Shown here: piece after piece, positions 12,153 to 24,600 of the stretch
Position numbering within the stretch: position 1 is the stretch's first letter
Layout: each line of letters opens with the position of its first letter
From: Anaeramoeba flamelloides
Taxonomy: Eukaryota > Metamonada > Anaeramoebidae
Assembly: GCA_027625915.1 (NCBI GenBank)
Contig: JANTQA010000023.1
Coordinates: 5,704,001 to 5,768,000 of the forward strand
Direction: 5' to 3'
DNA: 64,000 bases
Position numbers and translations under genes: made by a program
The notes under the pieces: generated by a model
Seen by the model: only the letters and a program-made list of their open reading frames with translations
Databases searched by the model: none
Told to the model about the DNA's origin: nothing

Positions 12153-12548
12153 AAATTTATTTTTCACTAAAAAACAATATCATCAAGAATTTCTCTTTTG
12201 AGAAACTCTTGATTTTTTTCCTTTTCTTTTTCAAAGCAGGTTGACTAAAATTCTCACAACGGTTAATACACATTATTGTTCGTGCTTTCAAGAAGATTTA
12301 AACATGATATTATCACTAGACACAATCCAATTTGTCTTTTTCTTTTTAATACACATAAGAAGAGTTTCTTGGTAAATTACTGGATCAATAAAATAAATTG
12401 GTTAGAATTACTATTTTTGATGATTTTTTTGATCAGAAACATATTATCCAAAATACGACTCGAAAAATAGTTAGTTAAAAAGAAAAGATTTTTTTTTCCA
12501 ATATTTAGAATCACCTTCAACAAGAAATAAATTCCAAAAATATGATAC

Positions 12549-13121
12549 AGTCAGGCACAAATGTTTAAACCAGACATTTAATGTCATTTTTTAAAAAATT
12601 AAGATTTTTGCTTTCCTTTGATTTTTATAATTATTTTTACGAACCACAACAATTGATGAACCAAAATAAAAAAACAAAAATACAGAATTTCGTTCGTTTC
12701 ACTTGCACAAAGTAAAAATTTTAATTGGTTTGTTTGTTGATTAAGAAGGAATCTCAAAAATCTGTGTTTTCTTCGTCTCTTAATCTCTTAATCTCTTCAA
12801 TTCTTAATCTCTAAAAGTAAGGAAACTGCACAAAAATATTTAGGATCAACTTTATGGAATATTGAAAGAGCAGTTACACAATGGTTTCAAAAACACCCAT
12901 ATGGACAGAGTAATGGAAATTCGGACATCGAATGTTTAACAAACAATAAGAAATCAAAAAAAAAGTGCAAAAGGAAAGGTAAATTTCCATTTAAGATTCT
13001 TCAATATTCTGATCGGAGTCATACCACCCCAACAAAAACAATAAAGAGTCATATGAAAAGACAATATTATTTTCTTTTGGTGACTCCTTACAAAAAATCT
13101 CAAAACGTTTTAAAAGCTTAG
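12549..13121 (+). mobile_element. Tc1/mariner-like relic with transposase N-terminal remnant
   Basis: A TA dinucleotide is followed by CAGTCAGGCACAAATGTTTA, the style of a Tc1 end. About 260 bp inside, a frame open from 12810 to the stop at 13119 encodes SKSKETAQKYLGSTLWNIER and then AVTQWFQKHPYGQ, which resembles the helix-turn-helix start of Tc1-type transposases (ETA..LG.S...I.RAV). After that the similarity fades; no DDE region and no matching right end are visible, so this is a truncated copy. The 3' part merges into a fragment of element B. The family call rests on a short motif. Confidence 0.4.
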
Positions 13122-13300
13122 CACTTTAACAACACTTTTCCCTTCTAAAAATATCGATAAGTGTTAGAAACTTTTTTAAATAATCTACAAGTGTTTGAAA
13201 GTTTGAAAAGGCTCAACACCTTAATAAAGTAATGAGATTTTTTGTTGTTCTGTTCTTTAAAAAAACCACAATTTTTTAATAGTATTTCGAAATAATGAAC
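13090..13300 (+). repeat. Fragment of element B
   Basis: The stretch with AAACGTTTTAAAAG, ACACTTTTCCC, GTGTTTGAAAGTTTGAAAAG and AATGAGATTTTTTGTTGT parallels 3165-3320 of B1. It lacks both terminal repeats, so it is an internal fragment, possibly captured beside the Tc1-like relic. Confidence 0.45.
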
Positions 13301-14059
13301 CTCTGAGAAAGTAGTGTCTATTTACTTTAAAAATTCATAGTCAAGAGGAAATTGAAAACAGCAGTCTAATAAAGTTTGTGTTCTTCAATTTACCAACTCT
13401 TGGGATCTGAAATTTCGAGATCAATTTGATTTTTTGTAAAAGCTATTTTTGCCTTCTGAAAAATGACACTTCATTGAAGTGGAAAAAAGAACCAAATTAA
13501 TTTTTAGTTTCTTGTTTTTCAGTGATAATTTGTTTCTTAAAGTTGTCTCCAATTCAAATATCTTTGGAGAAGGAATTTTTTGTTCTGATAAATACTCTTT
13601 TGTATCTAAAAATATTGTCTATATTTGTTTCTCAGAAGTGATATTTTAATCGTCTTTAAAGTACCTGGCTTAGTGATCTAAAATTAAAAATTAATTTTTT
13701 CAATACACAAGTATCCTATTTAAAAAACCTGAAAACCTCCAACCCACTTAATTGTTGATTTGATTGTTCACAGCTAGTGATACTTGAAAAATATACAAAT
13801 TTTTCTGAAATAATTAATAAAGTTATCAAATAGTGAAGATACTCAGCTAACATTCTTAACATTATAGATTATCTTTATTAGTTTTCATCATTCCTAACAT
13901 AAATTTTCAATTTTTTGAATTTTTTCATTTTTAATGGGAAACATTAACAGACAAACCGATTTTAATTTTTTAATATTGGAATTTTTAGAAACAATAAACA
14001 AATTTAAAAAGATCTTTACACATTAAACAGAATCATTTTAAACCTCTCACTTAAAAGGA

Positions 14060-14335
14060 AGTTATTTGAAGAACTAATCCCATAAGAAAAAAATTATTCT
14101 TGAAATATGATAAAATATTACTGTTATTTGAATTTTAAATGGAAAAATTTTCACTTCATTTTCAATTTTCTTTTTAAAAGTAGAAACCACAAATTACAAC
14201 CTACTTCTTCTCTGAAAACCCAATTTCTAAAAAAGAAAAATATGGAAAAGGAAGTGAACATTTATTCCCATTTAGAATTCAAATACCAGTATTTTACCGT
14301 TGTCAAAATAACAAGTAAAGCAGTGAAAAAAATCC
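14060..14335 (+). repeat. Dispersed repeat H, copy 1
   Basis: Matches 45180-45420 along about 200 bp; shared blocks are TTCATTTTCAATTT, ACAACCT..CTTCT, GGAA..GGAAGTGAA and AGAATTCAAATACCAGTATT. A plus-strand open frame (14107-14355) is not preserved in the other copy, so I do not call a gene. Confidence 0.5.
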
Positions 14336-14439
14336 CTTACAAGATTTGTAATTGAAAATAAATGAAATTATACAAAAATTTTCCTAATATTAACAATTAA
14401 AAATCTTTTCAGTAATTTTTTTCAGGTACGGTATTTTTT

Positions 14440-14965
14440 TCCCTACTATACATAAAAGTTTAATCCAACGTATCAAATAAAAAGAGTGTTTAATTGTTAT
14501 AGTAGACCTATACATTAACAGACCAAAGAAACCAACAATAAACCATAAACAAATATTGTATTGATTTCTTAAAGTTCTATTATTTGAAAAGAAATTCTAA
14601 AAATTCAATATCAAATTGGAAAATTTTTCTCTCAAAAAAAAGTTTTAATTAATTATAAAATTTTTACTATCAAAAATATAATAAAATCTCAAAAAAAATT
14701 GAGAAAATTAAGAAAATATTAAACAAATTGCATTCATAATTTTCAAATTTACTTCTAAAATCAAGGAGTTGTCATTCAAAATTGATTTGAACTTGGGCAT
14801 ACTATATGGTAGTAAATTGGATGTTCCATTTGAACGAGAAGGAAAAAAAGCACTGATTTTATTTTCAAACACGGATTATCGCCATTGTGCACATATTATT
14901 TTGATCACTGTAAACATTTTTTTATCATCAAGAGAAAGATTTACTTATGTTTTGTTGAACCTATA
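14440..14965 (+). repeat. Dispersed repeat K, copy 2
   Basis: About 500 bp matching the reverse complement of 20830-21340 through several anchor blocks: AAAAGTTTAATC, TATAG.AGACC.ATAC, GAAATTCTAAA, TTGAGAAAATTA, ACAAATTGCAT, GGTAGTAA and GAACGAGAAGGAAAAAAAGC. Divergent and without coding potential I can support. K copies lie on both sides of the DCN1-like gene. Confidence 0.55.
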
Positions 14966-15524
14966 AGTGAGCATTTGATTGAAATATTTAAATTCCTTTA
15001 CTTTTTGTTTTTTATAAGATTGAAAAGTTTTTCTTACATTTCATTTTATTTAAGAAATTTGAAAATTGAAAAACGGTTTCTGTGATAAAAATGGAAAAAT
15101 TCAAAAAATTGATATTCATTTTAATTAAAATTATGGCACTTCAAATAAAATATTTTCCTAGAGTGGTTATTTATGATTGGAAACATTAAATTTTAATTTA
15201 TCTAATTTTTGTCCAATTAATTTTTTTTTCCAATTTTCTTTTTCTTTTTTTTTATTTGTATTTTATCTTATTGTTATAAAATGGTTGTAATCAAATCAAT
15301 AAATTATTAATATCAAATATGTAATATAACTTTTTTTTTTAAAAAAAAAAAAAATGGACTTAGTAACCTAGTCGTTTACCATGGATTTTTTCCATACTCA
15401 AGGAGTGATTTGAAACACAAAAGGGTATTGTGAATTTGTCCTTCTTTTGGATGACACAAAATTCAAATAACAAAAAAAAAAAAATTGAGATTATCTCATT
15501 GGCAAAAAAATCAATTTAAAAAAA

Positions 15525-16060
15525 AGTTTAAAAAACATTCTCAGTTCCAAAAAATCAACTTTTTTAAAAAAAATGACTTGTTTCTTATTATAAATTCCCA
15601 AAGGGTTAATTTTCTTCAATTTAAAGTTTAATTGTTTCTAAAAGTATACAATCAATTTAATTAGATTAAATCTAATTTGTGGTTATTTTGTAACCCTCTC
15701 TATTTGATAACGTAAGAATTTTACAACATTCTTGAGAAAAAAAAAATAACACATTTGAAAACAGTAAAATGAAGAAAAAAAAATCATCTACCTCCGATCT
15801 CAAAAAAAAAAAACAAACAACTTCCGAATCAACACATTTGTTTTCAAAACTATAAATGACAACCATTCGAACTGAAAATTGAGTCTCGCTCTTACGTGTT
15901 TTTTTCTAAAAATTTCCTCGTTTTTCATTGTTGATTTATGGAGATTGATAGCGGATCACATGTTCGATAGTTTTTGATTGTTATTAGGAACTCATAGAAA
16001 TAAAAAAAATTTTTTACTCCATTTCAGAAAATTATTTTCAACCATAACACCTCGACCCTA
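15525..16060 (+). repeat. Direct repeat J, copy 1, upstream of the DCN1-like gene
   Basis: About 500 bp matching 19890-20370 in the same orientation. Shared blocks include ATCTAATTTGTGGTT, ACAACATTCTTGAGAAAAAA, GTTGTTTTC-type segments and GATAGTTTTTGATTG. The two copies bracket the DCN1-like gene. They lack typical LTR termini, and a host gene lies between them, so I treat them as a dispersed repeat rather than LTRs. Confidence 0.6.
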
Positions 16061-16359
16061 AAAATAGAGAACATGTATATTTCTCCCAATAAATTATTTT
16101 CATTTATTTTATTTTTTTTTTTTTTTGATATAATATACCCTTTTACATTCCTATAAAAAAATTTTCAACTTCATCAATTGTTTTATATCATTCAAAAATT
16201 CAACCTTAAGTTGATAAAAGTGAAAATTAGAATGCTTTTTTTGAATATTGACTGGATTGTTAACTAAATTTCATAATAAATTTCACAATTTTTTTTATTT
16301 ATTTTTTTGGTTTATTTTTTTCATTTTATTTTTAGACGAAAAACTAATATTTCTAGTAT
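16061..16359. other. Probable promoter and 5' region of the DCN1-like gene
   Basis: A 300-bp AT-rich gap between repeat J1 and the first exon, with TATA-like runs such as TTGATATAATATACCC near 16125. No specific control site can be assigned. Confidence 0.3.
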
Positions 16360-16854
16360 ATGGAACTGGATATTAAAAATAGTAATTTTTTTATTATAAT
16401 GCGTAACTTCAATTTATAAAAATATTTGTTTTCAAAATTTGATTTTTAATAGGACAATTATTTTGAAATGGAGTTTTCAAAAACATTTAAAGATCACAAA
16501 AAAATATTTTTTAGTTTATCTTTTAAAAATAAAATTCATGAAAAAAAATTTACTTAGGAGGGTAAATTAAAAAAATAATAAGTTTCGACAAATTCTATTG
16601 TTTTAGGTCTGAATTTTGGAAAATTTCTTTTTAAAATCAATTTTATATTTCAAATTAATTATTAATATTTTGTTATTTACTTATTGTCGAAAATCTTGTA
16701 AAGTATTAGAAAATAATATTATTTACAGGATTAGAAACCAAAATTATCAAGTTTTCACAGCCCATTGTCTCTCTATACACATTAATATATTTCTGTTACT
16801 ATTATTTTTCTTTGATTTTATAATTGTATTTTTTTTTATTAATATATACTCTTC

Positions 16855-16886
<32 letters not shown>

Positions 16887-17342
16887 GGTATTTTAATTGA
16901 AAAAAGTAAATTCACCCAATAAACAAAACTTAATTAAACTTTTTGAAGAATTGAAAGGTGAAAAATCAAATTTTATTGATCCAGAAGGTCTTCAAACATT
17001 TTTTGATAAAATTGGGGTTGATATCATGGATGAAATGGCTTTAATTGTTTCATGGAAATTAAATGCCAAAGAAATGGGCATTTATACCAAACAAGAATTT
17101 GTCGAGAATTGGTGGAAATACAAGTATGCTGAATTTTTTCTAAATTTTATTTTTCAACCCTTTTCAAATTTTTTATAGAATTGCTTTATAAATGAAAAAA
17201 AAAAACTATTAATTTTAATTGTAAGATTATTATTTATTTTCATTTTTCATTATTATTATTATTATTATATAGGCTGGTTCTCATCAACTATTACAATCAG
17301 TTCCACTTTTAAGGTATAAACTTTAAAGAAAAATTAAGGCCC

Positions 17343-17416
<74 letters not shown>

Positions 17417-19693
17417 TTAAGGTACATAATTCAAATTTGAGTAAAATAAATTGTGTAAAAAAAAAAAACCAAAAAAATGTATATTAATTTGGAATTTTTT
17501 TGTTCCTTACATTTCTTTGAAAGAATGTGTCTTAGAATTGGAACTTAGTGTAGATATTATAATATCATAGTTATTCAATAATATTGGTATATATTTTTTT
17601 CATTAAACAAATCAATAAGTTGGATTTTTTTTTTTTACCAAATAGTCAAATCCAAAATTTAAAAAAAAATAGAAAAAAAAATATTTTAAGATTATTTGTT
17701 ATAAATTTTTTTTTAAAAAAATTCTAAAACAAAAAAATAATAAGAATCTATATATATATATATACATATAACTATTTACAAATAAAAGTGTTAATTTCAG
17801 AGAATTAAAATTATTTACCAATTATGAACCAAATAGAAATTTCATTTCTGGTTCCAAAATAATAATAATAATAATAATGCTACTAATAATTGTATAATTT
17901 GTCGAAATATTGAATTGTCAAAACCAATAAAAACTTTTAGAATTGAAAAAAGTATTTTATTTTTGTAAAAAAAAATATTGAATCGATTTTAAGTTTGTAC
18001 AATCAAAACACAAGAGAAGAAGATATATTTTTTTAATTAATTATTTTAATGTTATTTTTTTTTTCTTTATTTCTTAGAAATGGTATTATTCTTTTATTTC
18101 AAAATCTTTATTTTTTTTTTTTATTATTTGATTCATAATTGGTTAATATTTTTAATTCTTTGAAAAAAAAACTATTTATTTTTTGTTTTGTTTAGATATG
18201 AGAATGAACAAGTGGTGATATTATAAACCTGATAATATCAAATTAAGTGAAATTTTAACCTTGATCGGATTAGTATAGTGTGTTTTATTTGAAAATATAT
18301 TCATTAAAATATTTCCAAAGTTTGAAAAAAGATCACTTTTTCTAAAAAAAACGAGCAAAAGTCAATTTCAATCAAAAACAGACTATATGGAAAGGATACA
18401 CCTTTTTAGGGAGACGGTGCAAACCATGGCCAATTTCAATTATAAACTTGGGTAATATGATAAAAATAAGACAATTTTTTGAACAAAATACAGTTATAAG
18501 TTTTGATTTAATTGAAAATCTCTCAAGATTAATCCTCTTTGGAAAACTATTTTCATGATCAAAAAGAAATAAAAAATTGCAATTTTCACAATTGAAAATA
18601 TCAGATAAAATTGAGATTAAAAATTAAATATCTTTTTCTTCTGTAATGTTATATATATTAATGAATAAATCGAATTATTATTAAGAATAAATCAATGTTA
18701 AATAACAATTTTATTCGTTTGAAGAGTTTTATTAGGATTGGGTTTAATCAAAATCTTTTTAAAATAAAGTTTCTCGTCTTTTTTTGATTATAATTTATAA
18801 TGTTTTTCTTATTTACAAAACATGATTATTTTCTTTTCTTTTCTTTATTTCTATATTTTTATTTGATATCATGATTCATTTAGATGTGATACAGTGGAAA
18901 AAATGAAAGATAAACTTTCATTTTTTAAAAAGGAAATTAGCAATAAGAACACTTTTAAGGATTATTATTCCTTTGTTTTTGAATTTTGCAAAGAAAATCC
19001 TGAACACCGGTAAGGTTTTTTTTTTCATTATTAGTTACATTTTATATATATTCGTATCCCTAATAAAAATTTTTTATAAAATGCTATAAACGTGTTATAA
19101 AGGTGCTATAAAGGTTTAAAATGCTATAAAATTTTATACAAACAACTTTTATAACAATTATATTTGTTACAAAATGTGTTATAAAAAATGTAACATGTTA
19201 TTAACTTTTTTTAGGAATATTTTTTTAAAAAAAATATGGAAAAAATCATCATGGAAAAGGGAATTCTGGTATAAAAAATGTTATTTAGATATTATAAAAA
19301 AAGTTTTTTTTATTAGGCAATTTAAAAAAAAATAAAAATAAAAAAATAATAAAAATAGTAATTGTAATGTAATTTTATAACCTTTATCATTTTATTTCTC
19401 AAAATTATTTTTTTTAACTCAAAAATTAAAAATATAATAATAGAGCAATTCCAGTTCAATTAGCAATCCAACTTTGGAAAATTGTCCTTCCAAATAGATT
19501 TACTTTATTGGATGAATGGGTTGAATTTTTAAGCCAAAAAGATAATATAAAATTATCTATTACTAGGGATACCTGGAAACTGTTATTAGATTTTGCTCTA
19601 GTAATAAAACCAGATTTAAGCAATTATGATGCAATGTCTGCATGGCCCGTTTTAATTGACGATTTTTGTGAATATGTTAAAGAAAATAATTAA
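16360..19693 (+). CDS. DCN1: DCN1-like protein (PONY/DCUN1 domain), cullin neddylation scaffold
   Basis: DCN1-like proteins promote NEDD8 transfer from Ubc12 to cullins, switching on cullin-RING ubiquitin ligases. I infer exons 16360-16381, 16907-17123, 18884-19009 and 19444-19693, with matching phases, encoding 204 residues. The PONY domain runs almost end to end: [70 protein letters not shown], then the hallmark C-terminal part with [18 protein letters not shown] and [13 protein letters not shown]. Residue spacing across the 17123/18884 splice equals that of human DCUN1D1 as I recall it. There is no N-terminal UBA domain, as in the short family members. The 22-base first exon (MELDIKN plus one base) is the weakest point, because only phase and splice sites support it. 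Intron 2 hosts MITE G3. Confidence 0.88.
17294..17550 (+). mobile_element. MITE G, copy 3, decayed, in intron 2 of the DCN1-like gene
   Basis: TA-flanked. The left end reads CAATCAGTTCCACTTTTAAG and the right end, inverted, matches ACTAAGTTCCAATTCTAAGA. These are the termini of G1 and G2 with substitutions. The centre has been replaced or expanded by a TA dinucleotide tract (17346-17412). Copy length is 257 bp against about 197 bp for the others. Confidence 0.65.
17346..17412. repeat. TA dinucleotide microsatellite
   Basis: About 33 uninterrupted TA units inside MITE G3. Probably an expansion within the AT-rich element. Confidence 0.9.
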
Positions 19694-19889
19694 GCTTTAT
19701 TTTTTTATTATTTTTATAATTTATTTGTTTAATGAATATAGCTGTTAACTTCAAATGTAATCTTAAAGAATAAAGTTCTAATTAAAGAATTTTAACTGTT
19801 TTTTTTTTTTTTGTTATATATTTTGTAAATTCAAGTTTTTACAAGAAAGAAAAAAAACAAAAACAAAAAATAGATATTTTTCGGACATT

Positions 19890-20370
19890 GATTTGACAAA
19901 AAAAAAAACAATCTTTTCTTATTTTTTATTTCCAAAGATATAAATTTCTTCAATTTAAAACAAATTATTTTAATTAAGTACACAATCAATCTAATTCGAT
20001 TTAATCTAATTTGTGGTTTGATTGTAACCCGATAAATTTGATAAAGTAAGGATTTCGCAACATTCTTGAGAAAAAAAAAAATTAATTTGAGAAAACAGAA
20101 AAAAATGAAAAAAAAATCTTCGAGATCTCAAAAAGAAAATCAAAGAGCGACACTTCAAAACCAATAAAGTTGTTTTCAATAATATAATCCATAACCATAT
20201 AAATATGAAATTGAGTGGCACTCTTTGGTGAACGATTTTCTAAATGTCCTCTTTTTTGATTGTTGATTTTTGGAGATGTGTTGTGCTTCGCATGTTGATA
20301 GTTTTTGATTGGTTATAGGCATTCACAAAAAATAGGAATTTTTTTTTTTCCATTTCTGTAGATTATTTAC
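19890..20370 (+). repeat. Direct repeat J, copy 2, downstream of the DCN1-like gene
   Basis: Same orientation and block order as J1 at 15525-16060; about 4.4 kb apart. It begins some 200 bp after the stop codon of the DCN1-like gene and is followed almost at once by repeat K1. Confidence 0.6.
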
Positions 20371-20499
20371 AACTTTAAAGTTCGATCTTTAATTGTAATT
20401 TTTTTCGATAACAAACATAAAGTTAATTTTTGAGAGAAATTGTATAAGAAAGAAAAAAAAAATTTCCCTTAATCGAAAAAAAGAAGAAAAATTGTAAAC

Positions 20500-21340
20500 A
20501 AATTGAGAAAATTACATAAAAAATTTATCAAATTCAATTTGTAATTTAAAATTTACTCAAAATAGTAAGGTTTTAACCTTAAAAAAAGATTGGAACTTTG
20601 GTTTCCTATTGGGTAGTAAATTAGTAGTTATAAGTTAGAACAAGGAGAAAAAATGAAATAGTATATATTTATTTTAAAACATGGGTTTTAGACTATGGGA
20701 ATGTGTATTTTTTACTACTGTGGTGCTAAATTGAAGTTATAAAATGCCTTTGAATTATTTATTACAGAGTATATTTCCTTTATTTAGAAAAGTATAGTAA
20801 TCAAAATTATGAGTGTCAAACCACTATAATTGGTGTTTCAAAAAATAATCCGTGCTTTTTTTTCTTCTTGTTCCAAGTGAACAACCAATTACTACCCAAT
20901 TTTATATCTAAGTTCAATTCGGTTTTGAAGGTAAAATCCTTAATATTTTCATTAAATTTTTAATTATTCATGCAATTTGTTGTAAATTTTTTAATAATTT
21001 TCTCAACTTTTTTGAAATTTTTTTTTTTTGTTTGAATATAAATTTGAAAAAATTAACTCTATTTTATGAGATAAATTTTTCTATTTTGATCCTTCATATT
21101 TAGAATTTCTTTTTTAATAATATAACTCTAAGAAGCCAATATCAAATTTAATTGAGGTTTTTTTTGTGGTTTACTGAATGGTTGAGGTATATGGTCTTCT
21201 ATAACAAATATAAACACGCTTTATATTTAGAAGCACTGATTAAACTTTTCAGCATGCATAATTTTAACAAGAGTAAATTAAAATTTTTGTTTTGAATTCC
21301 CCTTAAGGTTTACAATCCCTGAAACTGGAAAAAAGATTAT
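20500..21340 (-). repeat. Dispersed repeat K, copy 1, partly palindromic
   Basis: The segment 20830-21340 matches K2 in reverse orientation. The left part (20500-20600) is also an inverted copy of 20860-21015: both arms carry TTGAGAAAATTA, TAAGG.TTTTA and TTGGGTAGTAA, making a foldback with arms of over 100 bp. Coding potential absent. Confidence 0.55.
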
Positions 21341-21631
21341 CTTGTTCCAATTACTAATAAAAAATAATATTTTGTGTTATAACCTCAACTTTAAAAGAGT
21401 ATTTGGATATGAAAAGAATCGTCACACCAAAAAACACAAGAAATTTAGACATAAACTTTTGCAGTTCTGGAAAGTGTTTAGAAGACTTATAAATTATATG
21501 AACATTTGGATTTTTGTTGTAATTTTATTAAAGAAAATCATTTTTTCCCCAAAAGCAACTATTTTTATTGGTTTGTTGTTTGAAAATTTTTTTAATTTTT
21601 ACCAAATTGTAAAAATCTTCACTGTTTTGTA

Positions 21632-24600
21632 ATGTCAAAAGATTTTTTCGACCAAGAAAACTCAAGTATCTAGATTCTCTTTTTTTTTCAATTTTTAAAA
21701 AAAAAAAAAAAAAAAACCAGCTTTTAAACAATCGTGCTATTCCTTTTTTAACTTTCTTCAAAAAACTAAATTAAAGACAACATAGGTAGGCTCAAAACAA
21801 AACCTTCAACTCCAATAAAACTCAGAAAAAGAAGAAATTCGATTAGTTCTTCACCAAGATATTTTTCAAACAAAACACAACAAGTTTCACCATTAGGAAA
21901 TCGGTTTTCAACAAGAGAGCAGCCACTGTTAATGGTAAATAAAATTTTTTCTTTTATTCTTTCTCAAGATCATACAAAAATATATTTTTTCTTCTTTGAT
22001 AAATCTTTTTCATTTATTCAAAATTTTATTCTGGGTTCCTTAACCAAACAAAAAACGAAACAATATCAAAAACATAAAACATAAAAAACAAATCAAAAAA
22101 AAACAAAACATAAAACACAAATATGAACAAAAACAAAAAATAAAAAACAAAAAATAAAAAACCCAAATATAAAACAAAAACAAAAATAAAATAAAAAAAA
22201 AAAAAGAAAGATGAATTATCACTACAAATTAAAAAGCTTACAAATGTCTTGGTTCAATTTCAAGAATTGTGTAAAACAATTCAGACTGCACACGACAAAA
22301 GGCAACATAATTTTGAAAACAAAATAAAATTATTAATTGAAAATAAAATTAAATTAAACAATGCTCTTGGGGAGTTGAATAAAGAAAAGACCACTTTAAA
22401 TGAACTACTATTAATTGAAGAAAAGACTTCTACTGAACAGGAGTATTTGACTAACTTTCGTAATTTGGCATTGGAGGAGTATAAAAAGTTGTCAAAACAA
22501 TATAGTGAATTAAAAAATAAGGAAACACAGGTCCTCGAGTCAATTCAAAAGGAAAGCAAATTATACCAACAACAAGAATTATTATTTCGAACAAAGCTCA
22601 GGACATACTTTACCTTTTCAGAATCAAGCTCTTTCAATCAAAATGAAAGCAAAGGCAAAAAAGGTGATGAAGAACAAAACGAAAAAAAAAATTTACTGTT
22701 AGAACAAAAAAAAATCGTGAGTTCAATACAAACCATTTCAAACCATCGTACGCAAACCAAAAATTGGCTGATCAAAGTCAAGGATTTACAACAGCAATTG
22801 TTAAAGCAAAGAACACACATTATCGAGCAGTCCAAGGTGTTAACCATTTTATTGGATCAACAAAAAAAAATGGCCGAACAAGCAAGAGCCAATTCGATCA
22901 AAGCGTCAATGAAAAGGGAGGAAGAGTATGTGAAAAACGAAGCAAAGATTGATTGGCTGAGCAATACAAAAAACAATTTAGAGTCCAATTTGGAAAAAAA
23001 AGAAATGCACCGAAACGAAATTAAAAAACAAGAAGAAATATGTTGGAAAATTGAGCAAAATGTATTAAAATTAAAACGAAGATTAGCAGCTGAACAAAGA
23101 AAGCAATACCCTATTGAAGTCTCTGTCAAACGATTTGAAAAAATAAAGCTTGACAAAGAAATACAGATTAAAAATATTAAAGAATTGCAATCAATAATAA
23201 AAGATGAAAAATTAATAAATAATAGCAATAACAACAGCACCACCAACAACAAGAACAAGAACTGGAACAATACTAGTAATAATGACGAAGACAACAACAA
23301 CAACAAAAAAAATAAGGACAATAATAATAAAAATAGCAATAACGAACAAAAAAAAGAAAATGATCAGGCAAAAAAAGAAAAAAATAGCAATGCCAATGAA
23401 AATAAAATGCTCTTTCAAGAACTGTTCGAAGGCAAATATGGAAATGAAGCAAAGGAATTGTTAAATTTAGATCAGGGAATTCAATTATTAAATAAAAAAA
23501 GAAAAGAAAAAGAAATTGAAATCAAATTATCACAAATATCGAAAAATGAAAAAAATATCAAAATTGAACAGATCGAAAACGAATTAGAAAATTTGATTTC
23601 AAAAAGCAAAAATTTACAACAAAATGTACCCAAATTGAAAAAGCAGATAAAGCAAAATGAAAATGATATACAACAATTTGAGGATAATGGTGAAGAAGAA
23701 ATTTCAGAGTTAGAAAACAAGATCTTAAACTTACAAACAAATGAAACAAAGCTCCGAAAGGAGGGCAAAGAGGAGCGATGGAAAATCGAGGAAGCGCTAT
23801 TTCGAGAAAAACGAGAAAACGAGCGATTGAAAACAATGGTTGAAGAATTGAAAAAAAGTAAAGAAGAGCAAAGCAACGAAGAAATCGATCAACAGGAAAT
23901 CGAGAAAATGAAAAAGGAATTAACAAAATTAACTGAAGAGGTAAGGGTCTATGTTTGTGAATCCTTGGGCCAATTTATTTCGAAGGAGAAATCGCAGGTA
24001 TCGGATTTTGAAAATTATTTTAAAAGAATCCATTCCCTGTTTAAGGATAAGGAACAAGAGATTGAAATAATTAAGCAGGGGGTGAAGGTGCAGACACAAT
24101 ATGCAAACATGCTCAAGGAAAAAATTGATAAATTGAAAATCGAAAAGGAAAAAAGCCTTCAGAAGAAGAAAAAAAATAAAAAATATAAAAAAAAGGACAA
24201 AAGCGGTAAAGGAAGAAAGACTAGTTTCCTCAGAAGAAAGAAAAACCAAGACAAGGATCAATTAAAAAAAGACAAAAATTTGAAAAATAATAATAATAAT
24301 AATAGATCGGTTACCACAAGCCATTTAATCAATGGCAATATTAATGATCATAGCAAATCATCCAAAAAAAAGAAAAGAAAGAAAGAAAATTCGAACAAGT
24401 CATCAAAAAAAAAATCGAAAAATAATAACGAAACCAATTTTTCCTCCTCCTCATCCTCATCATCATTGTCGTCCTTGAATAATATCAATAACAACGATTC
24501 AGATTTTGATAAAAATCTTAAACAAAAAATTAAATTAATCCCCTTCCAGGATTTAATTACAGATAATATAGCAAGAAAATATTTCATGGAATTCTTAGTT

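Noticed and set aside
17273-17313. A 41-base exon in the DCN1-like gene ([14 protein letters not shown]) whose 3' half would be the end of MITE G, i.e. transposon exonisation.
   Set aside because: Its phase does not fit the upstream exon (phase 2 into phase 0), while splicing 17123 directly to 18884 is in phase and keeps the residue spacing of DCUN1 proteins.
15525-20370. J1 and J2 as long terminal repeats of one element.
   Set aside because: The DNA between them is an ordinary intron-bearing host gene, the copies lack LTR-type termini and no short target duplication is visible.
22857-23339. Minus-strand Leu/Phe-rich frames that look like membrane proteins across 22.6-24.6 kb.
   Set aside because: They are antisense shadows of the Lys/Glu/Asn-rich coiled-coil frame of the RGS gene.
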